DNA of 64,000 bases from contig NZ_JANZNR010000005.1 of NCBI RefSeq assembly GCF_025153525.1, positions 124,001 through 188,000 on the forward strand, in the 5' to 3' direction. Each line of letters starts with the position of its first letter. Position 1 is the first letter of the stretch. The stretch is from Psychroserpens sp. SPM9 (GTDB taxonomy: Bacteria > Bacteroidota > Bacteroidia > Flavobacteriales > Flavobacteriaceae). Made by a program: the position numbers and the translations under genes. Positions 36,670 to 46,000 of this stretch are shown here, in pieces. The notes under the pieces were generated by a model. The model saw nothing but the letters and a program-made list of their open reading frames with translations. It ran no database searches and had not been told where the DNA came from.

Positions 36670-37833
36670 ATGACATCCAAAACCATAAAAGCAAATTCTA
36701 CAGAAGCACTAATCAAAGACATTGATAAGATAACTTCTGATGGTTTTAAACCAACTTTAGCTATCGTGTTTTCTTCAATACAGCAAGATTGGAAAACCGT
36801 TAGTGACCTATTAGACAAAAAAGGTATGACGGTTTTTGGAGCAACCACAGCAGGCGAGTTTACAGATGGTGATATTGAAGAAGGGAGTATCGTTATGATG
36901 TTGCTCGATATGAATCCTGATTATTTTAAGTTAGAATTTCTTGAAACAAGTCAAGCAACCACAATAGAAGATGCAAAAAAACTTGGTGCCACGGCAAAAA
37001 AATCCTTTTCCAATCCTGCCTTAATTATAGCTACAGGCGGCATATTTATAGATGGTGACCTCGTTATTGAAGGTATAATGCGAGGCATTGGTGATGGAAA
37101 CTCATCAAAAGAAAGCGAAGTCTCCATATTTGGTGGCATGGCAGGAGATGATTTAATAGCTGAAAAACCACTTGTGTTTACCAACGGAAAAAGTAAGGAT
37201 AATGCGCTTATTGCGCTCATTATAGACGAAGATAAAATAGATGTTAGAGGCATAGCAACCTGTGGATGGGAAGCCATCGAAACTTCAAAAACAGTGACAA
37301 AAAGTGAAGGTAACATCGTTTACACTATAGACAACAAACCAGCATTGGATACATTAATGAAGTATCTTGGTGTTGATGTAAAATTAGATGAGAGCCAGGA
37401 AATCGTAGCATTTTTAAACTCTTGGTATTATCCGTTGCAATTAGAACGCGACAATGGCGACACGGTGATAAGAGCAACAAGATTTGCTAATCAGAAAGAC
37501 CGCTCACTAATTTGCACTGGAAGTGTGCCTCAAGGGTCACAAATAAAATTTTCCCTACCACCAGATTTTGATGCTATAGAAACCGTAGTCGCAGAATGTG
37601 AAAGCATAAAGGACGATATAGAACAAAATGCCGATGCGCTTATTATGTTTTCATGCGTAAGTAGACATTTATCATTTGGCGCTTTAATAAAAGAAGAAAT
37701 CGAACAGGTGCAAAATATTTGGAATGCGCCCATGGTTGGCTTTTTTACCTATGGTGAATATGGAAAATCAAAAATTGGCACACATGAGTTTCATAACAAT
37801 GCATGCTGCGTTATTGCTTTAAAAGAGAAATAA
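36670..37833 (+). CDS. FIST-domain sensory protein 3
   Basis: The 387-residue protein shares its start with FIST 2 and has FGATTAGEF, FGGMAGDDL, MVGFFTYGEYG and a terminal NACCVIAL. Compared with FIST 2 it carries a short insertion before the FGGMAGDD motif (about residues 142-152, GDGNSSKESE). It is soluble. It ends 2 nt before the FIST 4 start, so the array is tightly coupled. Divergence in the ligand region between copies would allow different inputs. Confidence 0.88.
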   Translation: MTSKTIKANSTEALIKDIDKITSDGFKPTLAIVFSSIQQDWKTVSDLLDKKGMTVFGATTAGEFTDGDIEEGSIVMMLLDMNPDYFKLEFLETSQATTIEDAKKLGATAKKSFSNPALIIATGGIFIDGDLVIEGIMRGIGDGNSSKESEVSIFGGMAGDDLIAEKPLVFTNGKSKDNALIALIIDEDKIDVRGIATCGWEAIETSKTVTKSEGNIVYTIDNKPALDTLMKYLGVDVKLDESQEIVAFLNSWYYPLQLERDNGDTVIRATRFANQKDRSLICTGSVPQGSQIKFSLPPDFDAIETVVAECESIKDDIEQNADALIMFSCVSRHLSFGALIKEEIEQVQNIWNAPMVGFFTYGEYGKSKIGTHEFHNNACCVIALKEK

Positions 37834-37835
37834 AT

Positions 37836-38996
37836 ATGAAGAGTAAATCTATAAGTGGCAAATCCACAGAAGACATTAAAAAGAAACTAGAAAACAGTCT
37901 AACAGATGGGTTTGCACCTACAATTGCCTTAGTATTCATATCCGTTAAACAAGATAGAAAAGCTATTTGTGAGCTATTGGATTCTAAAAATATGGATGTC
38001 TTTGGTGCGACATCATGTGGTGAATTCATTAATGGTCATCAATCTGAAGGAGAAATTGCCATTTTACTTTTAGAATTAGCTAAGGAACACTATACCGTTT
38101 TGTTTGAAAACATGAAAGACGGAAATATGGATAATGCTGTTTCTAAGTTGGCAAATAGCGCTCTGAAACAATTTACGAATCCATCACTTATCGTATGTGG
38201 TCCGGGCATCAACCAAAAAGGAGAACATTTTGAAGGGGAAAAACTGGTTAAAAGTTTAGAAAAACAGCTAGGCTCAGAAAAATTATTTTTTGGCGGTATG
38301 GCAGGCGATGATTGGGCACTAAAAGAAACCTTCGTTTTTACCAATTCAAAAGAATCCAACTATGGAATCGTTGCACTGGCACTAAACGGAGATAAAATTT
38401 CCCTGAATGGGATGGCTATTACGGGATGGAAACCAATGGGAATCGCAAGAACTGTTACAAAAAGTGAAGGCAAGTTACTCCACGAAATAGATGGGAAATC
38501 TGCTGTAGAGCTATACCTAAAATACTTGGGTAAGTCAGATAAAATAACCGAAAAAGATTTTAAGATTTTTGAGGACCTAGCAATAGAATACCCATTTTTA
38601 GTAGAACGTGACAACAATGAAACCGTTATAAAATCACCAACAAAAATTGATCATGCAACAAATGCGCTGGTTATAGATAATCCAATGCCAGAAGGCACAA
38701 AATTTTGGTTCACACAACCACCAGAATTTGATATTGTTGAAGAGGTCATTGAAAAAGCTGCCAAGCTAAAAACAGATTTAAGTATAGACGCAGATGCGCT
38801 TTTAATATTTTCTTGTGGTGGTAGAAAACCAATTCTTGGTCCTATGGTAACCGATGAAAATGAAGGACTGGCCGAATTATGGAACACGCCAATGGCAGGC
38901 TTTTTTACCTATGGTGAATTTGGACGGGTTTTAAACGGAAGACAAAATTTTCATGGAGGAGCCTGTTGTTGGGTAACACTTAAAGAAAACGAATGA
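37836..38996 (+). CDS. FIST-domain sensory protein 4
   Basis: From the ATG at 37836 the protein has about 386 residues. It has FGATSCGEF, FGGMAGDDW, MAGFFTYGEFG and GACCWVTL, so all FIST landmarks are present, but it is the most divergent of FIST 2-4. The frame could begin at 37803 inside FIST 3, but the start given matches the MKSKSI opening of FIST 1. Its stop overlaps the ATG of the soluble histidine kinase by 4 nt, so the two should be made in similar amounts and may act as a pair. Confidence 0.87.
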   Translation: MKSKSISGKSTEDIKKKLENSLTDGFAPTIALVFISVKQDRKAICELLDSKNMDVFGATSCGEFINGHQSEGEIAILLLELAKEHYTVLFENMKDGNMDNAVSKLANSALKQFTNPSLIVCGPGINQKGEHFEGEKLVKSLEKQLGSEKLFFGGMAGDDWALKETFVFTNSKESNYGIVALALNGDKISLNGMAITGWKPMGIARTVTKSEGKLLHEIDGKSAVELYLKYLGKSDKITEKDFKIFEDLAIEYPFLVERDNNETVIKSPTKIDHATNALVIDNPMPEGTKFWFTQPPEFDIVEEVIEKAAKLKTDLSIDADALLIFSCGGRKPILGPMVTDENEGLAELWNTPMAGFFTYGEFGRVLNGRQNFHGGACCWVTLKENE

Positions 38997-40045
38997 ATCA
39001 ACACCTACAACATATTCAAGATTTTATTGAAAGTTTAAATCATCTTTCCGAAGAAGATAAAGCTGCATTATTAAAATCTCTTAAAAGCGCAGATAAAGAT
39101 TTACTGATTTCAGAGTTTAAATTAGAACGTACCGAAAAAGTAAAACGTACTACGGCTATCTTATTAGAAGAAACGATTGAAGAGCTTGAACTAAAACGAA
39201 AAGCCATTGAAGATTCTAACGAAGCCTTACAAAAATCCTTAAAAGAATTAAAAGCTGCACAATCACAATTAATTCAATCCGAAAAAATGGCAAGTTTGGG
39301 TGAATTAACGGCTGGCATCGCTCACGAAATTCAAAATCCGCTCAACTTCGTCAATAATTTTTCTGAAGTCAGTAAAGAATTATTAGAAGAAATGCTGGAA
39401 GAAATCCAAAATGGCGATATGGAAGAAGTCAATGCCATTGCCCAAGATGTCATAGAAAATTTAGAAAAAATAAATCACCATGGACAACGAGCAGACGGTA
39501 TTGTCAAAGGGATGTTACAACATAGTCGAAAAAATTCTGGTGAAAAAGAAGCAACCGACATCAATGTGTTGGTAGATGAATACTTACGATTGGCTTATCA
39601 TGGTTTACGAGCAAAAGATAAATCCTTTAATGCTAATTTAGAAACTAAATATGACGATTCTATCGGTAAACAAAGTATTGTGCCTCAAGATATTGGACGC
39701 GTGGTTCTAAACCTCATTACGAATGCGTTTTATGCTTGTAACCAGCGTTTACATGCTAAGACAGACATTAAAAAAAATGAATATCAACCTACCGTTTCAG
39801 TTCATACCCAAAAGATAAATCAAAGCGTTGAAATTTCTGTAGAAGATAATGGAAACGGCATTCCTAAAGATATTGTAGCCAAAATATTCCAGCCTTTTTT
39901 CACAACCAAACCTACTGGTCAAGGTACTGGATTAGGGCTAAGCCTAAGCTATGACATTATTAAAGCGCATGGCGGCGAATTAAATGTTGAAACAGAAGAA
40001 GGCAAAGGCACCAAATTTATAATCACGATACCAACAACCCACTAA
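38993..40045 (+). CDS. Soluble histidine kinase without a sensor domain
   Basis: The 350-residue protein has an N-terminal coiled coil (about 1-95) and a DHp helix with the phospho-acceptor H111 in AGIAHEIQNPLNF. The ATPase domain has N box DIGRVVLNLITNAFYA, G1 DNGNGIP, F box FQPFFTTKPTG and G2 GTGLGLSLS. No PAS, GAF or membrane segment is present, so its input must come from a partner. The 4-nt overlap with FIST 4 makes the FIST proteins the obvious candidates, as in the NosP-kinase pairs; this is inference. The transmitter core is nearly the same as in the next two kinases. Confidence 0.92.
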   Translation: MNQHLQHIQDFIESLNHLSEEDKAALLKSLKSADKDLLISEFKLERTEKVKRTTAILLEETIEELELKRKAIEDSNEALQKSLKELKAAQSQLIQSEKMASLGELTAGIAHEIQNPLNFVNNFSEVSKELLEEMLEEIQNGDMEEVNAIAQDVIENLEKINHHGQRADGIVKGMLQHSRKNSGEKEATDINVLVDEYLRLAYHGLRAKDKSFNANLETKYDDSIGKQSIVPQDIGRVVLNLITNAFYACNQRLHAKTDIKKNEYQPTVSVHTQKINQSVEISVEDNGNGIPKDIVAKIFQPFFTTKPTGQGTGLGLSLSYDIIKAHGGELNVETEEGKGTKFIITIPTTH

Positions 40046-40048
40046 TTA

Positions 40049-43000
40049 ATGAAACTGACCAAAAAAATAGAAACAGAAATAACACAATTCTTACAAAAGT
40101 ATTGGGACACCTATTTTGAAGGTAATCTTATGCAGTGGCAGTCGTTTATAACTGAAGATTATAAAAATATTGGTACCAATCAGGAGGAAATATGGAATAG
40201 TAAAAGAGAGATTTTAGATTACACCAATAAAGTTTTAGACCAAATGGTTGGCAATGCTGTTGTTCGCAACAAAACTGTTCAAATTATTCCTTACGATCCT
40301 TATATCATGACCCATGAACTTGGTGACCTCTATATAAAAAATGGAAAAAAGTGGACTTTCTATGCGCCTATCAGATTGTCATCACTCATACAAAAACAAG
40401 ATACAGGTTGGATCGTTTTACACCAACATGGTTCTTTCCCAGATTCCAAAACACAAAAAGGTGAGGCTTTCGCAGTTGATGCCATCAAAGCCGAAAACAT
40501 CAAGCTTCAAAAAGCTGTACAAAAGCGGACAATTGAGCTTGAACAAAAAAATCGTGAATTAGAGGTTGAAACCGCTTTAGAACGCATTCGTGCACAAGCT
40601 GTCGCCATGAAAGAATCTTCAGACTTGTTGGATATTGTAGTTTCGATGCGTAAGGAGTTTATCAAACTCGGTCATGAAGCGCATTATTTCTGGCATATGA
40701 TGTGGTTACCAGAAACCTATGAAAAAGCCATGACTTCTGGTGATGGTAGTAAAATTGGTTTTGTTATGGAACTACCAAGACATATTCATGGTGATATTCC
40801 ACAATTAGCTAAATGGGAAAAAAGTAAAAAGCCAACAGTTGTTCATGCTATGAATGTTGACGACGCTTTAGACTATGTCCATAAAATGGTGACACTTGGC
40901 GATTTTCAGAATATAGATCCGCAAGCACCTACTGAAGAAGATATCAGGCATATTGGTGGCTTAACCTTCATTATGGCTCGCACTTCACACGGCGAAATTG
41001 GATACAGTTTACCAGGAGTCGTAAAAAATCCGCCCAAAGAAGACATTGATATTTTAATAAAATTTACTGGTGCTTTTGATTTAGCACATCAACGTTTTCT
41101 AGACTTACAGAAAGCTGAAAAACAAGCACGGGAAGTTGAGATACAATTAGCATTAGAAAAAATCCGCTCACGTTCCTTGGCCGTTCACAAGACCGAAGAA
41201 TTTAATGAGGTCATGAGTATTGTTTTCGAAAAATTAAAAGAGTTGAATATTCCTGTTACTGCTGTTGGCATTGGAATACAAATACAAGGCTCAAAGGATC
41301 TCAATACTTACGTTTGTGGAGAAAATGAAACAGGCTTAGTTATCTCTAACTATAGGCTTCCCTATTTTAATAATAAAATTTCCAAGGATCTCTGTACTGC
41401 CATCGAAAAGCAAATAGATACTTATGTTGGTCATTATACAAAAAAACAAAAGGACACTTTTTATAAGTATGTGTTAAAAAACACCGTAGAGTTCAAAGAC
41501 CTACCTGAAGATATTCTTAATATGATTTTCGAAAGTCCTTCATACACCATTACAATGGTAGCTTCAAAGCATGTTGTTTTTAATGTGAATGATTTTGAAG
41601 GCAAAGAATTATCTACGGATGACATTGAAATCATTAAAAGAGTGGCGAAGGTTTTTAATCAAGCCTACATACGTTTCCTCGACCTGCAACAAGCGGAAAT
41701 CCAAGCGCAAAAAACTCAAATTGAACTGTCTCTAGAACGTATTCGCTCGCAAGTTACGGCTATGCAAGCGTCTTCTGATTTGTTTGATATTGTGGTAACC
41801 ATGCGTAATGAATTCCTTTCACTAGGTCATGAAGCTGACTATTTCTGGCACATGAATTGGGCTAAAGACAATTACGAGATGTCCATGACAGCCGAAGATG
41901 GTGGTCGTCTTGGCATGGTCATAACCGTTCCAAAGTTCGTTCATGAACAAATGGAAGATTTACACCAATGGGAAAAAAGTAACAGTCCATATTTTGTACT
42001 TGCGCTTAATGGCAAAGATGCTTGGGATTATATTGACAAAATGAATACTTATGGCAAGTATAAGTTAGTAGATCCGCATGCACCTTCAGAAGAAGACATC
42101 CTTCATATTGGCGGATTGACCTTTATCATAGCACGTACAACCCATGGTGAAATTGGTTTTAGCCTTGCAGGAAAAGTAGATAATCCACCACAAGCATCGA
42201 TAGAAATTTTAGTTCGTTTTGCCTCTGTATTTGATTTGGCCTATAAACGATTTGAAGACCTTAAAAAAGCTGAAGCACAAACGAGAGAAACCCAAATTGA
42301 ATTGGCACTTGAAAAAGTAAGGAGTCGGTCCATGGCCATGCAAAAAAGTGATGAATTATCAGATGCCGCAGAAATACTCTATAAAGAATTTTACAAATTA
42401 GGAGTTACGCCTTTCTCTTGTGGTTATCTTATCAATAATGACACAGATAAACAATGGAATGTTTGGATGACCGATGCCAATAATGAGTCATTCAAAAGCT
42501 TTTGGACACTACCTTATAATGCAGACCAACATATTAAAGATAGATACGAAAATTGGCAAAAAAACAAACCATTTCACAGCACTGAACTTAAAGGTGATGC
42601 TAATATTGAGCACCATAAAATAATTGCTAAATACGCACCTTGGAAAAATGCATCTTTAAAAGATTTACCGGAAAGTTTGGTGTTGAGTAGCGCAAATTTT
42701 AAATATGGTCATCTATTGATTGTTACTGGTGAAGCACTAAGCGAGGGGACACAATCTATTTTAATTCGTTTCGCTAAAGTTTTCGAGCAAACCTACACGC
42801 GTTTCCTCGACCTTAGAAAAGCTGAAGCACAAACGAGAGAAACCCAAATTGAACTCGCCTTAGAGAAAGTACGAAGCCGAACCATGGCCATGCAACATAG
42901 TGATGAATTGCAAGAAGCCTCTTTTTTACTCGATCAACAAGTAAGAGCACTAGGCATTAAAACTTGGGGTTGTGCTTTCAATATTTACGGTGAAACCGAA

Positions 43001-46000
43001 TCAACCGAGTGGTTTGGTAATGAAGCTGGTGTTTTACACACCTATACAGTTCCACGAGAAGGTATATTTAAAGACTATTACGACAAAGGGCAAAAAGGCG
43101 AAACACTTGTCATTCAAGAATTTTCTGGTGACGACTGTGTCGCTCATTACGAATATATGAGTTCACTTCCAGTTATAGGAGATGTATTAAAAACCTTAAA
43201 AGAAACAAACAATGGCTTTCCAACCTACCAAATAGACCATGTTGTTTATTTTAAATATGGTTATCTGTTATTTATTACGAGAGAACATGTACCAGACTCA
43301 CATGCTATTTTTAAACGTTTTGCCAAAGTCTTTGAGCAAACCTACACACGCTTTCTGGACCTTCAAAAAGCAGAAGCACAGGCACGAGAAGCTCAGATTG
43401 AAGCCGCATTAGAAAGAGTAAGGTCTAGGAGCATAGGTATGCAGCAAAGTAAAGAACTTGCAAAGGTCGTTCTTCTATTAGATGAGGAATTAATTGGATT
43501 AGGCATAGAAGTCCATGGCACGCAAATTATTACTGATTTTGACAACGCTGAAAAAAAAGTCACTGTTTGGTTTGGTAAAAAGGGACAGGATTTTTTAGAA
43601 CGCATTCATGTTCCCTATTTTGATCATCCAATAAGAAAAGAGTTTTATAACGCTTGGAAGAAGGGATTGGATATTCATACTGGGCAGTATTCAAAAACTG
43701 ATAAAAATAATTTTTTTAGATTATTATTCAAAAATTCCGATTTTAGCAAAATAACCGAGGAAAGACAAAAATTTATATATGATTCCCCAGGTTTAACAAG
43801 AACTTCAGTACTCTTTAAAAACTCTATCTTAATTTTTCAACGGTATAGTCTTTCAGAATTTTCAGAAGAAGAAGTTGCAATTTTTAAACGATTCTCAAAA
43901 GTTTTCGAGCAAGCCTATACGCGCTTTCTCGATCTTCAAAAAGCGGAAACACAAGCACGAGAAGCACAAATAGAAAATGCTTTAGAAAAAGTACGAAGCC
44001 GTACCATGGCCATGCAACATAGTGAGGAACTGCCAGAAGCTGCCAACGTGTTATTTACAGAAGTACAGAATTTAGGAATTCCGGCTTGGAGTTGTGGTTA
44101 CAATATTCTTTCCGAAGATAAAAAATCGAGTACATGTATCATGAGTAGCGAAGGTGAGATTCAGTCGCCTTTTATACTACCCTTAACAAAACATATAAGT
44201 CTTAAGCCATGGCACAAAGCTATTTTAAACAATGAACAATTCTTTGTGTATGAACAAGGAGACAAGGATTTGAAGGAGCATTACAACTATATGCAAAGTC
44301 TGCCAGAACTTCAAGATACTTTCAAACAATTAAGGGATGCTAATATTGCATTACCAACCTTTCAGGTCAATCATTTAGCGAAGTTTACAAATGGTTTTCT
44401 ATTGTTCATTACTTATGAACGTGTGCCTGAAGCCCACGATATTTTTCAACGCTTTGCCAAAGTATTCGAACAGACGTATACAAGGTTTTTGGATTTACAA
44501 AAAGCAGAAGCACAGACACGCAAAGCACAAATTGAAGCAGCATTGGAGCGCACGCGTACCCAAAGTATGCTGATGCAACGTTCAGAAGAATTGGATGCCA
44601 CGTCAAAGGTATTCCACGAGCAGTTGCAATTGTTGGGAATAGAGACTGAATTTTCCTATGTATGGTTGCCAAATGAAGCTAACAGCGAACATCAATTTTG
44701 GGTAGCATGGAACGCAGATGGAAAAAAGGATACTTCAACACAAAGTAAGGCCATTGTCTATCCTTTGGATAAATCAGAACCTTATACAGCTAAATGTTTT
44801 AAGGATTGGGAAAGTGGTGTCCCGGTACACATCCACCATATTAAACCTAAGGAGGTCGCAACATTCTTTTCGGCCTGGGAAGAGCTGTTGATGGATGCCA
44901 AAAATTTGACTCCAAAATATTTTTCAAATGGATTGTATTACGCTGAAGCTTTCATGAAATACGGTTGTTTCGGTATTAATATTAAACGCGCCATTACTGA
45001 AGAAGAAAATCAAATATTACAACGTTTTAGTGTAGAGTTTGAACGTACCTATACACGTTTCCTAGATCTTAAAAAAGCAGAAGCGCAAACACGTGAAGCA
45101 CAAATAAATTTAGCCGTAGAACGTGTAAGAGCAAAAGCATTGGCCATGCATAAGTCTGAAGAGATTATGGAAGTGGTTGCCAAACTTAAAGAAGAAGTGA
45201 TGTCTTTAGACATTCCAGATGTAATCGCTGCTACGATTTTTTTGAAAGAAGGCGAAGACAAAGTGAGAATGTGGGATTTAACAACGCTCGAAAAAAACGA
45301 TGATGGTTATCAGATTCCTTTCGATATTACGTTTAAGCTCAAAAGAAGAGACCCAAATTTATATGTAAAACGCATTTGGGAAAACCCTAATAATTACTTT
45401 ATTGAAATACAAGAAGGAAAAGACTTAAAAAGAATTGTCGCATGGTTAGGGGAAAACGATAAACTAAAAGTTGCCAAAGAAGTTGAAGAATATACAGAAG
45501 CCACAAAATTAAAACGCTTATATCATTCGGTAAAAAAGCTTAACAACGGAAAATTAGCCATCGACTTATTACATCCACCTTCAGATGAAATGGAAAACAT
45601 TCTCACCAAAATGGGAGAAGCTTTCGATTTAGCTTACAAGCGTTTTCAGGATTTACAAAATGCGGAAACACAAGCTAGAGAATCACAAATTGAAGCAGCT
45701 TTAGAAAAAGTAAGGTCTCGTTCGTTAGCTATGCAAAAAAGTGACGAATTACTAGATGTAATTGGTATTGTATCAGAGCAAGCAAATACTTTAGGATTAA
45801 AATTTGATAGTATTAGTTTTGGTAAAAGCAGCAAAGAAGGTGTTTTCAATTTCTGGATGACCTCGAAAGGGCAACCAAAACCTATTCTAATGGATGTTCC
45901 TTATATAAAAAATAATGTACCACAACGTGTAATTAAAGCTCAAAAACAAGGTCTAAAGTTTTTAGCAGATGTTGTAACTGGGAATTCTTACAAGAAATGG

